From Propionibacteriaceae bacterium (GTDB lineage Bacteria > Actinomycetota > Actinomycetes > Propionibacteriales > Propionibacteriaceae): a stretch of DNA of 14,370 nucleotides. Below the pieces are notes generated by a model, which did no database searches, had not been told where the DNA came from, and saw only the letters and a list, made by a program, of their open reading frames with translations. Position 1 is the stretch's first letter. Each line of letters opens with the position of its first letter. The stretch spans positions 1-14,370 of the forward strand of contig CAJPNZ010000083.1 of assembly GCA_905372155.1 (NCBI GenBank). Direction: 5' to 3'. The translations under genes and the position numbers were made by a program. Shown in pieces: positions 1 to 8,099 of the stretch.

Positions 1-62
1 CACCCCATCGCACACGCCCCTCACCGCCGCCCGCGAGGCCGTCAACTTTCGGAGTATTTACT

Positions 63-91
63 TTGACGCCGTCCGGACAGCTCCGTAATCT
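63..91 (+). promoter_or_regulatory. Candidate sigma70-like promoter for the metabolite operon
   Basis: TTGACG at 63-68 and TAATCT at 86-91 are separated by 17 bp, close to the housekeeping -35/-10 consensus. Transcription would start near position 98 and give a leader of about 375 nt before the first well-supported start codon at 473. It is the best match I found by eye upstream of the operon. No experimental support is available, and the -10 element is only a moderate match. Confidence 0.4.
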
Positions 92-472
92 CATGGTCAA
101 GAAATACACATCCAAATGAATCCGGAAGACAACTCGACACACCTCGAGCGAGTCTTGTGCAAGCCTGAATGGTACCCACTCTTCTGTCGGATCAACTTCG
201 CGACGGGCAAAGAGAAAACCCACCACTCAGAACCCGATCGGACAGGAACATCTCTCCTGACCGCATATCCGGCGACGGAAGCCTCCGCAGATTCGAGAAG
301 TTGTCGAGCAACGCATCATCCATGATTGATGCACCTGAAAAATCAATCACAATTACAAATGTTTGATGGCTTCCGAGGTCTGACCACGACGCCATGCCTC
401 GCCTCTCGATCAAACGCACCCAGCGATTTAGTCATTGAATGTCGCAGACGCCGTTTTAGGAGCTTTTCTCCC
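92..472 (+). other. Leader / intergenic region without a supported gene
   Basis: This stretch is visibly less GC-rich than the genes that follow. Short open frames exist here (for example 116-325), but none has a convincing ribosome-binding site, recognisable motifs or the third-position GC bias of the real genes. It contains a possible stem at 129-158 (ACAA/TTGT plus CTCG/CGAG with a 2-nt bulge and a 12-nt loop) and the imperfect palindrome at 313-332. It most likely serves as the 5' leader and control region of the operon starting at 473. Confidence 0.5.
313..332. promoter_or_regulatory. Imperfect 20-bp palindrome, possible operator
   Basis: The arms GCATCA (313-318) and TGATGC (327-332) are exact reverse complements. 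The inner CATG at 321-324 also pairs, leaving two mismatched positions per arm. It lies 141 bp upstream of the first gene start, in the AT-richer leader. The dyad symmetry suits a dimeric regulator, but no regulator gene is in the window and one dyad of this quality could be chance. Confidence 0.3.
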
Positions 473-1924
473 ATGACCAAGTCCACCCTTCCCATGTCCC
501 CTGCCCAGCAAGGCATGTATTTCGACAGCCAGCTTCGACAGTCCGCTGACTATCACATCGCGATTGAGCTGTACACAGAGCATCTTTCCCGTTCACGTCT
601 GACCCAGGCGGTCAGCGCAGTCATGGCGGAACAACCGGCATTGCGCGCGCCAGTCGCCAGAAACGAGTCCGGGCCCGTGTACACGATCGCCGAATCGGTC
701 GAGGCACCTGTGCGTCACCACGACCTGACAGGTGCTGAGGAGAACTTGGACAAGATCTTCCACACGGCCCGGCACACGCCTTTCCAGCTGAACACCGCCC
801 CCCTGTTCCGAGTGGTGGCAGCTCGTCTGCCCGACGGAGACCGTCTGCTGGTCGTGTGCCACCACCTCATCGCCGACGGACAGTCGGTGAGCATCCTCAC
901 CGACCGCATCATCGACTTGGCCCGGGGAACCCGGGAGATCACCGCATCATGCACCGATCAGGGACTGTTCACCTATCAGAACGGTCAGCTCAACCGGCCA
1001 TCGCCCGAGACACTGGCTCGGCGCGAGAGTTTCTGGTCCGAAAACCTACCCCGCCACCGGATCCCGCAACTCGATCACTGGTTGCTCGCCTCCCCACACG
1101 AGGACGCAGCCCGGGAGTTCCGCCTGACCGTGCCCCGCGACGCCGCCGAAGCCGTCCACGAAACCGCGCAGGAGGCCGAGGTTTCCGAGTTCACCGTGTA
1201 TCTGGCGGCCTTCGGAGCACTGCTCACGCACTACGCCGGTGAGGACCAGGTCTCCTTCGCAAGTCCCTTCATGGATCGCCCTCACCTGGAGATGGAGAAC
1301 AGCATCGGTTGTTTCATCCGAACACTTCCGGTACTGATTGACGTCTCACCCGGTCTGAGGGTCCGCGACTGGGGTGAGGTCGGCATGGTGGCCATCGGCA
1401 TCGGCTGGTTCGGGATCTTCCTTCCCCTCATGCACCGCCTCACGGGAAGCCATCTGTGGTCGGGCATCGCAACCGGCGGAGGAGTCGCCGTGTTCGCCGC
1501 CCCCGGCAATCTGTTCTCATCATTCAACCTGGCCATGGTGTGGCCCCTCTACGCCCTGCAGCTGGTCATCCTCGGGGTGGCCATGAGTCTTCTGCTTTCC
1601 CGCATGAAGGGGAACACGTTGTTCTTCCTGATCCCCTTCTGGGTCTCGGCCTCCGGCAGCCTGTGGCGCGCGTACTACTTCGCAGCCGCAACCCAGCTCG
1701 TCCAGATCACCCTGCTGCTGGCCCTGACCGGAATTCTGTATCTGGTGTTGCGCCATCAGGCCCGCGGGAACATGGCGGTTCCTCACACGTTCCCCGAATA
1801 CCTCGAGCAGGACTACACCGTCCGCGAGGGGGCCATCCTCCCGGGCAGGGGCAACAGGAGTTGCGAAACATCCACCGGCTACACACCGGCGGCACGGAAC
1901 CTCGCCGCCAAGGGAGCACTGTGA
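473..1924 (+). CDS. Truncated NRPS condensation domain fused to a membrane segment
   Basis: This 483-residue protein starts at ATG 473, which has AGGAG at 458-462; an open frame continues upstream to 326 but has no ribosome-binding site. Residues 1-300 look like a stand-alone NRPS condensation domain: SPAQQGMYF (C1-like, residues 9-17), the active-site HHLIADG (130-136, catalytic His131 and Asp135) and IGCFIRTLP (C5-like, 278-286). The domain then stops: the usual last 100 or so residues with motifs C6 and C7 are missing. From about residue 303 the protein is strongly hydrophobic, with about four membrane segments (roughly 303-322, 353-375, 383-402, 405-426) and a polar tail. The reading frame is unbroken across the junction near nt 1370. 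Condensation domains join acyl or aminoacyl thioesters to an amine or alcohol; whether this shortened form is active is uncertain. I do not recognise the membrane part. Its stop overlaps the thioesterase start. Confidence 0.8.
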   Translation: MTKSTLPMSPAQQGMYFDSQLRQSADYHIAIELYTEHLSRSRLTQAVSAVMAEQPALRAPVARNESGPVYTIAESVEAPVRHHDLTGAEENLDKIFHTARHTPFQLNTAPLFRVVAARLPDGDRLLVVCHHLIADGQSVSILTDRIIDLARGTREITASCTDQGLFTYQNGQLNRPSPETLARRESFWSENLPRHRIPQLDHWLLASPHEDAAREFRLTVPRDAAEAVHETAQEAEVSEFTVYLAAFGALLTHYAGEDQVSFASPFMDRPHLEMENSIGCFIRTLPVLIDVSPGLRVRDWGEVGMVAIGIGWFGIFLPLMHRLTGSHLWSGIATGGGVAVFAAPGNLFSSFNLAMVWPLYALQLVILGVAMSLLLSRMKGNTLFFLIPFWVSASGSLWRAYYFAAATQLVQITLLLALTGILYLVLRHQARGNMAVPHTFPEYLEQDYTVREGAILPGRGNRSCETSTGYTPAARNLAAKGAL

Positions 1925-2652
1925 TGGACAGCACCTTCTGGAACCTGCGTCACTCCGAGACCGGGCGTCAACTCATCATGTTCCCGTTTCTTGGCGGTTT
2001 CGGGGCCTCCTACAACCGTCTCATCTCCGATCTGGACGGCGACTGGGACGTCTGGACGGCGAATCCGCCGGGGCACGGACCCAGCCCGGTGCCGCCGCTG
2101 ACCGATCTGGCCAGTCTGCGAACCCATTACCTGGACGCGCTGCGCGACATCCTGAAACCGGATGCGGTGTTCTTCGGTCACAGCATGGGCAGCGTGGTCG
2201 CCTACCATCTCCTGGCCTGCATGCACCGTCTTCCGGCATTCGCTGACCGCATGCCGTCGGATCTGGTGCTGTCGGGTTCCTGCGCCCCACACCACCTTCC
2301 AGTGGTGGGCAAGGCCGACCTGGCCGACACCGATCTCGTGCTCCATCTCGCATCCTTCGGAGCCATTCCCGATGAAGTGGTCAAGGACAAGTCCTTGATG
2401 GATCTGTTCGTGCCTGCTTTCCGAGCCGATTACAAGGTTCTCGAGGAAATGAGAACAACCCCCACGGAAAATCTACCGATACGTGCCCGCCTCGTGTTCG
2501 GCGGACGGGACCCCCAGATTCCGGAGGATACCCCTGCGGCCTGGCAGAAATACTTCGCCTCTCCTGTGAAAACCCATGTGTTGGAGCGGGAGGAACACAT
2601 GTTCGTTCTCCATACCACCGAGGCCTTGAACCAGATCCTCAACAGGCTCTGA
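1924..2652 (+). CDS. Type II thioesterase (alpha/beta hydrolase)
   Basis: The protein has 242 residues, the usual size for stand-alone type II thioesterases of NRPS/PKS clusters. These hydrolyse stalled or wrong acyl groups from carrier proteins and sometimes release product. The nucleophile elbow is GHSMG with Ser87; the likely acid is Asp196 in FGGRDPQ and the base is His225 in EEHMFVL. FPFLGGFGASY near residues 20-30 is the typical N-terminal strand and oxyanion region, and PPGHG (48-52) is also characteristic. ATG 1924 is chosen because AGGGAG lies at 1911-1916 and the start overlaps the previous stop (TGATG). A much longer open frame runs upstream to 1456, but it overlaps the condensation-membrane gene and lacks sensible content. 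The probable partner is the ACP at 7854, or a carrier protein outside the window. It acts in the cytoplasm. Confidence 0.92.
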   Translation: MDSTFWNLRHSETGRQLIMFPFLGGFGASYNRLISDLDGDWDVWTANPPGHGPSPVPPLTDLASLRTHYLDALRDILKPDAVFFGHSMGSVVAYHLLACMHRLPAFADRMPSDLVLSGSCAPHHLPVVGKADLADTDLVLHLASFGAIPDEVVKDKSLMDLFVPAFRADYKVLEEMRTTPTENLPIRARLVFGGRDPQIPEDTPAAWQKYFASPVKTHVLEREEHMFVLHTTEALNQILNRL

Positions 2653-2680
2653 CATTGCTGATCCACCGAAAGGAACACCC

Positions 2681-4057
2681 ATGAGCGTAACCACCCAGTT
2701 ACCCGAGGATGCTGACACCCTGTCCGGCACCCCTTCTCCAGGCCCATCTACCGATACCCGCTCCCGCCGCAATTTCCGTAGTTTCATGGTGATCTGGGCA
2801 GCTCAGCTGGTGGCCAGGGTCGGAAACGGACTCACGGCCTTCGGGCTCGGGGTCTACGTCTATCAGCAGTCGGGCCTGAGCACCGCCGTGTCGCTCGTCA
2901 CGCTGGCCGCTTTCCTGCCGTCGCTGCTGTTGTCCCCGTTCGGGGGTGTGCTCGCCGACCGATATGACCGCCGCCTCCTGATGATCTTCGGCGACACCTT
3001 CTCCGCACTCGGTCTTCTCGCCATGATCGTCGCCTTCCACACCGATTTCGCGAGTGTTCCCGTCATCTGCGCCTGTGTGGCGCTGAGCTCCGTGTTCAGC
3101 TCCGTCATGGATCCCGCCTATCGGGCCACCGTCACCGACCTGCTCACCCCCGAGCAGTACGCCCGGGCAGGAGGACTGGTCCAGTTGGCCTCCGCATCCC
3201 AATACCTGATCTCCCCCGCCATTGCCGGATTGCTCATGGCCTCCTCCGGAATCACGACGGTACTCACGATCGACATCGCCACCATGGTTCTGACAGTGGC
3301 GTGCATGCTGCTGGTGTGGCGGACCGTCAAAACCCCGCCCCGCCGGACGACAACCGGCTTCTGGGCTGACTTCCGGCAAGGAATCAGCTTTCTGCGCCAG
3401 CATTCAGGCATCACCGTGTTGATGGCCCTGATCACTGTGGTCACTTTCTGCATGGGCTTCCTGCAGACCCTGCTCACCCCGATGCTGCTCGATCTCACGG
3501 ACGAGTCCACGCTCGGTGCGGTCCGTTCCGTCGCTGCCGTGGGTATGATCGTTGCGAGCCTGATCATCGGCGTGTTCAACATGAAGGGGGCCCACCTCAC
3601 CTACATCACGTGTTTCCTGGCAGCAGGTGGTGTTCTCATCTTCCTCCTGGGAACCACCACCAGCATCCTGGCCATCGGAGTGTTGGCCTTCGCTTTCTTC
3701 ATGACCCTCCCCCCGCTCAACACGAGCGTCGAGGTCATCACCAGGTCCTCCATACCCAACGAGACCCAGGGCAAGGTCTGGGGTCTCATGGGGCTGATCT
3801 CCCAACTCGGCTACGTCGTGGCCTACGCGGTCTCCGGTGTCCTCGCCGACAGCGTTTTCAACCCTCTGCTCCGTGAGGGCGGCGCGCTTGCGGACTCCCT
3901 GGGTGCCCTCATCGGAGTCGGCACCTCGCGCGGCATCGGGTTCATGTTCATGATCGTCGGAGTCCTTCTGATCGGCATGGCGGTTGCGATCCCCCGTGCC
4001 CGCAGCATTCGCTCCCTCCAGAGCAACCTGCCCCTCACCGAGAAGAAAGGCGTGTGA
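2681..4057 (+). CDS. MFS exporter (DHA3/EntS-like)
   Basis: This is a 458-residue major facilitator superfamily permease, the normal size for a 12-helix drug or siderophore exporter. About 30 polar N-terminal residues precede the first helix near residue 37. The loop between helices 2 and 3 carries the family motif A as GGVLADRYDRR (88-98). The overall look (early helices, SVMDPAYRATVTDLL after helix 4, PLNTSVEVITRSSIPNETQGKVWG late) fits the MFS_3/DHA3 group that includes enterobactin exporter EntS and macrolide exporters. AAGGA at 2670-2674 supports ATG 2681. The gene lies 28 bp after the thioesterase and 1 bp before the next gene, so it is co-transcribed. Its likely role is proton-driven export of the cluster product or self-resistance. 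The substrate cannot be read from sequence. Confidence 0.92.
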   Translation: MSVTTQLPEDADTLSGTPSPGPSTDTRSRRNFRSFMVIWAAQLVARVGNGLTAFGLGVYVYQQSGLSTAVSLVTLAAFLPSLLLSPFGGVLADRYDRRLLMIFGDTFSALGLLAMIVAFHTDFASVPVICACVALSSVFSSVMDPAYRATVTDLLTPEQYARAGGLVQLASASQYLISPAIAGLLMASSGITTVLTIDIATMVLTVACMLLVWRTVKTPPRRTTTGFWADFRQGISFLRQHSGITVLMALITVVTFCMGFLQTLLTPMLLDLTDESTLGAVRSVAAVGMIVASLIIGVFNMKGAHLTYITCFLAAGGVLIFLLGTTTSILAIGVLAFAFFMTLPPLNTSVEVITRSSIPNETQGKVWGLMGLISQLGYVVAYAVSGVLADSVFNPLLREGGALADSLGALIGVGTSRGIGFMFMIVGVLLIGMAVAIPRARSIRSLQSNLPLTEKKGV

Positions 4058-4058
4058 C

Positions 4059-4547
4059 ATGTGGATCCTCGTACTCATAGGGCTCGGCGTCATCACCGGC
4101 CTGGCGCAACTGGCCCTGGCCGGCTTCCCGTCCGAGACCACCATCATCATGCACACGCTGCTGCTGCACCAGTTCGCGGTGACCCACGGACTCCTGGCCG
4201 TCATCGGATTCTTCACCAACGTCATCACACCCAGACAGACGGCAGAAAAGCTCGGTTGGGCCACCAGCCCCTACCAGATCAAGTACGGTTTCCAGCAGCT
4301 CGGCCTCGGGGTCATCGGCGTTCTCACCATCTGGTTCCAGGGAAACTTCTGGGCCGCTGCGCTCATCACCCTCTACATCTACGGTGCGAGCGGCCTGTGG
4401 ACCCACACCCAGGAAGTTGTTCGGAAACATCGCGAAAACGGCACCACGGACTGGATAGAAATTGGCAACATAGTGCTTGACGTGATCTACCACGTCGTCC
4501 TGACGTGGATGTCCCTGCTGATCCCCGGCGTCTGGAGCCTGGCATGA
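4059..4547 (+). CDS. Small membrane protein, DUF6790-like
   Basis: The protein has 162 residues and about five hydrophobic segments (roughly 2-22, 34-56, 78-94, 97-113, 135-157). The stretch LGWATSPYQIKYGFQQLGLG (65-84) resembles the conserved GW-SP-Q-G-LG pattern that I recall from DUF6790 membrane proteins; this family name comes from memory and needs an HMM check. No catalytic motif is visible and the function is unknown. The start at 4059 has GAAAGG upstream (4045-4050) and lies 1 bp after the MFS stop. The stop overlaps the ABC permease start (ATGA at 4544-4547). Being translationally coupled between two transporters, it may be an accessory membrane factor for export or immunity, which is an inference from position only. 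A longer frame to 3984 would overlap the MFS gene and is not preferred. Confidence 0.85.
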   Translation: MWILVLIGLGVITGLAQLALAGFPSETTIIMHTLLLHQFAVTHGLLAVIGFFTNVITPRQTAEKLGWATSPYQIKYGFQQLGLGVIGVLTIWFQGNFWAAALITLYIYGASGLWTHTQEVVRKHRENGTTDWIEIGNIVLDVIYHVVLTWMSLLIPGVWSLA

Positions 4548-6937
4548 AAGACCGTTTGTACCTGCGATACTCCCTCAACGATCTGAAAAGGAACTGGGGT
4601 GTCAACACGGCCCTGATGGCCATCCTGGTCCTCAGCGCCTTCCTCATGGCAACCGGCTGCATGGTGATGGAACGCCTCCTCGGCGGCATCAACCAGCTCT
4701 TCGAGGAGGCCAAACCACCTCACTTCCTGCAGATGCACACCGGGGACTACGACACCAAGGCTCTCGACGACTTCGCAGCCGCACATCCCGAGATCGAGTC
4801 GTGGTTCATCGAGGACATGGTGGGTTACGACTCCCCCTCCCTGACATGGTCCCGGTCCTCGACAGGTGAATCCGGAAGCCTGGCCGCGAGCCTCATCGAC
4901 AACCTGTTCATCACGCAGAACAAGAAATTCGACCACCTGCTGGACGGCTCGGGCACCGTCGTGGAACCGGGCAACGGGGAGGTCTACGTCCCCGTTGCCT
5001 ACCAGGAGAAGTTCGGCCTCCAAGTCGGCGACACCCTTTCGGTCCAGACGGACACAGGGCCCCGTGACTTCACGATCTCGGGTTTCGTCCGCGACTCCCA
5101 GATGGCCTCCTCACTGTCCTCCGCGACCCGGTTCGTCATCTCCCCCGACGACTTCGCCGCCCTCGGTTCCGCGGGCGGGGGGAGCAGCGAGATCATCGTT
5201 GAGTACCGGCTCGCGGATGCTTCCAACGCCAGCGCCTTGCAGACGGCATACGACTCGGACCACTCCCTTCCCCGAAACGGCCCGGCCGTCACGTTCGACA
5301 TGATCCGCCTGATCAACGCGTTCAGCGACGGGCTCGTCGCGGTGGCGCTGGTCTTCGCCAGCCTCCTGCTGGTGGTGATCGCCCTGATCAACCTGCGTTT
5401 CGTCATCCGGGGAACCATGGAGGACGAGGTCCGTGAGATCGGTGTCATGCGAGCCATCGGGCTCCCCGCGCGAGCGGTCACAGGGCTCTACCTGGGCAAG
5501 TACAGCATCATGGCGTTCCTGGCATGCGTCATCGGCGGGCTGCTCGGCATCTTCGCCACGAATCTGTTGACGGCCAGCATCGTCAAGAACTACTCCGCTT
5601 CGGCTCCCGGCCCGGCCACCGTACTGACACCCGTGATCGCCCTGGCGCTGGTGTATCTCCTCGTCGTCGGAATCTGCCGCGGCATCCTGCGCGGGATCCG
5701 TCGCATCGAGGTGGTGAATGCTCTGGTGCACGGCAGCACCCTGAATGACCAGCAGACCGCGAGGAAAGCCGCTGGGCAGGCCCGCAGGGCGCGCCGCACC
5801 ACCCTGGGTGCGGGGCGAGGCAGCATCAACCGGCGCCTGTCCCTGACGGATCTGCGCGCCGAGATGGGACAGTGGATCCTCATTCCCCTGGTGTTCTTCC
5901 TGACCTCGCTGTTGCTGATCCTCCCCATGAACCTGCTCAGCACCTTCTCCAGCCCACGGTTCGTCACCTACATGGGGGCTCCCGAATCGGACATCCGTGC
6001 CGACGTGCAGTTCTCGAAAGAAGTCGAGGCCACGCGAAGTCAGCTCGTGAGGGCGTTGGAGAACGACCAACGCCTCACCAACATCCGGACCTACGCGAAC
6101 GTCCTGTACGAGACCCGAGGAAAAAAGGGCTGGGAGACGCTGCGCGTGGAGGTCGGTGACTACTCGGCCAACACCGTGAAGTTCCTCACCGGCAGCCGCC
6201 CGGAAAACGGTCAAATCGCACTGTCCGCGTTGAACGCGAAGAAATACAACGTCAAGGCCGGTGACACCATGACCATCAGGCTCGACGGGAAACCGAGCAC
6301 CGTCACGATCTCGGGCACCTACCAGGACGTCACCAGCGGCGGCCACACCGCAAAGATGCAGGGCTCCGTCACGGAGGGAGCAGCAAGCTACGTCATCTAC
6401 GCCGAGACGGTCGGTGGCGCTGATCCCATGACGATTGCGGCGGAATACGACTTACAGTACAAGCACGCGAGCATCGTCCCGATGCAGGAGTACGTGAAGC
6501 AGACCCTGTCATACGTGACCGACGCGTTCCGCAGCGCCGCTCTGCTGTCGCTCGTCTTCGGCCTGGCGGTGTCGGCCCTGATCACCGGGTTGTTCCTGAA
6601 ACTGCGGCTCACCCGGGAACGCCGCCGAATGGGTGTGCTGTCCGCGCTCGGGTTCTCCAGGAACGAGCTCATCAGCCAGGTCAGGCTCAAGACCGTGCTC
6701 ACCGTGGCGGTCGGCACCGTCATCGGCACGGTGTTCGCGGCCACTCTCGGGGAAGGACTGATCAGCGGGCTGATCTCGCTGACCGGCATCGGCCTGACCA
6801 GTCTGAGTTTCATCCCTGATCCGCTGCTGGTCTACATCGGCTACCCCTTGCTCCTCATCACGGTTGGCTTCCTCGCCTCCGTGCCGCTCACCGCCGGGTT
6901 GCGTCGCGGCGAATCCAGCGAATGGCTCAACAAGTAA
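4544..6937 (+). CDS. ABC transporter permease with two FtsX/MacB modules
   Basis: This 797-residue protein has duplicated FtsX-type architecture. It has a first helix at about 19-41, a large extracytoplasmic MacB-like domain (about 45-258), and three helices (262-285, 319-346, 357-380). After a basic cytoplasmic linker (about 400-440) comes a helix at 443-465, a second extracytoplasmic domain (about 470-660) and three helices (665-687, 716-750, 762-784). The cytoplasmic coupling motifs are EIGVMRAIGL (298-307) and RRMGVLSALGF (694-704), which dock onto the ATPase. Members export antibiotics, lipids or peptides, or act as mechanotransmission devices in lipoprotein release or bacitracin-type resistance. 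ATG 4544 has GGAG at 4533-4536 and overlaps the previous stop. The ATPase follows 11 bp downstream. One TTA codon, rare in this gene set, occurs at 6452-6454. Confidence 0.93.
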   Translation: MKDRLYLRYSLNDLKRNWGVNTALMAILVLSAFLMATGCMVMERLLGGINQLFEEAKPPHFLQMHTGDYDTKALDDFAAAHPEIESWFIEDMVGYDSPSLTWSRSSTGESGSLAASLIDNLFITQNKKFDHLLDGSGTVVEPGNGEVYVPVAYQEKFGLQVGDTLSVQTDTGPRDFTISGFVRDSQMASSLSSATRFVISPDDFAALGSAGGGSSEIIVEYRLADASNASALQTAYDSDHSLPRNGPAVTFDMIRLINAFSDGLVAVALVFASLLLVVIALINLRFVIRGTMEDEVREIGVMRAIGLPARAVTGLYLGKYSIMAFLACVIGGLLGIFATNLLTASIVKNYSASAPGPATVLTPVIALALVYLLVVGICRGILRGIRRIEVVNALVHGSTLNDQQTARKAAGQARRARRTTLGAGRGSINRRLSLTDLRAEMGQWILIPLVFFLTSLLLILPMNLLSTFSSPRFVTYMGAPESDIRADVQFSKEVEATRSQLVRALENDQRLTNIRTYANVLYETRGKKGWETLRVEVGDYSANTVKFLTGSRPENGQIALSALNAKKYNVKAGDTMTIRLDGKPSTVTISGTYQDVTSGGHTAKMQGSVTEGAASYVIYAETVGGADPMTIAAEYDLQYKHASIVPMQEYVKQTLSYVTDAFRSAALLSLVFGLAVSALITGLFLKLRLTRERRRMGVLSALGFSRNELISQVRLKTVLTVAVGTVIGTVFAATLGEGLISGLISLTGIGLTSLSFIPDPLLVYIGYPLLLITVGFLASVPLTAGLRRGESSEWLNK

Positions 6938-6948
6938 GAGAGACGATC

Positions 6949-7710
6949 ATGCCAACCATCACACTCGACTGCACTGAAATCACCAAGACCTACACCACCA
7001 CAGACCCGCCGACCCAGGTGCTCCACGGGGTCGATCTCCAGGTGATCGAAGGAGAATTCCTGGTCATCATGGGGGCCTCCGGGTCCGGCAAGTCAACCCT
7101 GCTCTACAGCATCAGCGGCATGGACCGGCCCACCAGCGGAACGGTGCGTCTCGAGGGGCGGGACCTGACCGGCCTCGGTGACAAGGAGATGAGCCGGGTC
7201 CGTCTGACCCGCATGGGGTTCGTGTTCCAGCAGGCGTATTTCCTGTCCAATCTCACCATCCGTGACAACGTGCTGCTCCCCGCGCTGAAGGCCGACCCGA
7301 GGAGAGCCGGCGAAGCAGCCTCCCGTGTGGATGCATTGCTCGACCGGTTCGGTATCGGACACGTCAAACAACACGGGATCACGGAGGTCTCCGGTGGGCA
7401 GCTCCAGCGCGCCTCCATCTGCCGGGCGCTGGCCGGTGAACCGGCCATCGTGTTCGCCGACGAACCCACTGGAGCGCTGAACAGCTCCATGACCACCGAG
7501 GTCATGGACGCCCTGTCCGGCGTTCACGCCGAGGGGCGGACCATCGTCATGGTCACCCATGACCCGTCGTGCGCGGCCCGCGCGGACCGAGTGGTGTACC
7601 TGAGGGACGGGCGGCTCGTGGACTCGCGTTCCATGGACCGCTGGCATCCTGAACACGCCACGCAACGCGAGGACGACCTCCTGGCCTGGCTGCGCGGCCT
7701 CGGTTTCTAG
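6949..7710 (+). CDS. ABC transporter ATP-binding protein (MacB/LolD-like)
   Basis: This 253-residue nucleotide-binding subunit is complete. It has Walker A GASGSGKST (42-50), a Q-loop at FQQ (93-95), signature VSGGQLQ (147-153), Walker B IVFADEP (167-173) with catalytic Glu172, and an H-loop VTHD with His204. The sequence pattern (ADEPTGALNS after Walker B) is that of the MacB/LolD/FtsE group, which pairs with FtsX-type permeases, so it powers the permease encoded immediately upstream. ATG 6949 is chosen because GAGAG at 6938-6942 is suitably spaced. The in-frame ATG at 6922 lies inside the permease gene and would add nine residues without a good ribosome-binding site. It closes the tightly packed first block; 143 bp separate it from the ACP gene. 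Confidence 0.93.
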   Translation: MPTITLDCTEITKTYTTTDPPTQVLHGVDLQVIEGEFLVIMGASGSGKSTLLYSISGMDRPTSGTVRLEGRDLTGLGDKEMSRVRLTRMGFVFQQAYFLSNLTIRDNVLLPALKADPRRAGEAASRVDALLDRFGIGHVKQHGITEVSGGQLQRASICRALAGEPAIVFADEPTGALNSSMTTEVMDALSGVHAEGRTIVMVTHDPSCAARADRVVYLRDGRLVDSRSMDRWHPEHATQREDDLLAWLRGLGF

Positions 7711-7740
7711 ACCCGGAGCACACAGAACACCCCGAAGCAC

Positions 7741-7767
7741 GGATCAGGAGCATCCCACCTCCTGACC
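7741..7767 (+). terminator. Hairpin between the transporter and ACP genes
   Basis: GG plus TCAGGAG (7741-7742, 7744-7750) pairs with CTCCTGA plus CC (7759-7767), giving nine pairs with one bulged A and an 8-nt loop. No T-run follows, so it may be a weak or partial terminator, an attenuator or an mRNA processing signal rather than a full stop. It sits in the only sizeable gap (7711-7853) between the transport block and the ACP-KS-PPTase block. I saw no convincing promoter in that gap. Confidence 0.35.
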
Positions 7768-7853
7768 CCATGGTTGGTTGCGCCCTCAACAGCCACGGCA
7801 CCGCCATGAGAACACCCTCACACCCCCACCCCACGACGCAAGGAGAAACCATC

Positions 7854-8087
7854 ATGACCGAAACCGACTTCATCACCGCCCTGGCCGAGTTCACCACCCG
7901 CACCCCGGAGACGCTCACCCTTGAGGATGACCTGAACGCCGTGGGGCTCGACTCGATCGGTGTCTTCGAGTTCTCCATGAAGCTGGAGGACGAACTGGGG
8001 CAGACCATCCAGTTCACCGATAACGTCACGACCGTGCAGGATCTCTTCGACTGCCTCGAAGAGGCGGCACACGTGACCGGCCTCTGA
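7854..8087 (+). CDS. Acyl carrier protein
   Basis: The protein has 77 residues, the standard size of a free-standing ACP. The phosphopantetheine attachment site is GLDSIGVFEF with Ser34, close to the consensus DSL/DSI. The four-helix acidic pattern is clear (many Asp/Glu, TLEDDL before the site, FTDNVTTVQDLFDCL after it). AGGAGA at 7841-7846 supports ATG 7854; an in-frame ATG at 7770 would add 28 residues of low-complexity intergenic sequence. It is followed 12 bp later by the ketosynthase and then the PPTase, its most likely modifying enzyme. It is probably dedicated to this pathway rather than primary fatty acid synthesis, because no other fab genes are nearby and exporters are. The PPTase would convert it to the holo form, which carries the growing or starter acyl chain in the cytoplasm. 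Confidence 0.93.
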   Translation: MTETDFITALAEFTTRTPETLTLEDDLNAVGLDSIGVFEFSMKLEDELGQTIQFTDNVTTVQDLFDCLEEAAHVTGL

Positions 8088-8099
8088 GGAGCTCTCATC

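Noticed and set aside
2..88. Possible last 28 codons of an upstream gene (frame starting at base 2, stop TAA 86-88)
   Set aside because: The first 15 codons have high third-position GC, but the stretch is too short, has no recognisable motif and overlaps the promoter candidate.
116..325. 69-codon open frame in the leader
   Set aside because: No ribosome-binding site, no family resemblance and no codon bias of the neighbouring genes; likely a chance frame.
326..472. Longer N-terminus for the condensation-membrane protein
   Set aside because: The extra 49 residues are not like a condensation domain and ATG 326 lacks a ribosome-binding site, whereas ATG 473 has AGGAG.
5111..6346. 411-codon open frame on the minus strand
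   Set aside because: It is antisense to the ABC permease, rich in Gly/Asp/Arg/Gln without motifs, typical of a shadow frame.
6452..6454. TTA codon in the permease (also one at 10370-10372) as a sign of bldA-type control
   Set aside because: TTA-based control is established for Streptomyces; the host here is not shown to be one, and isolated TTA codons can be chance.
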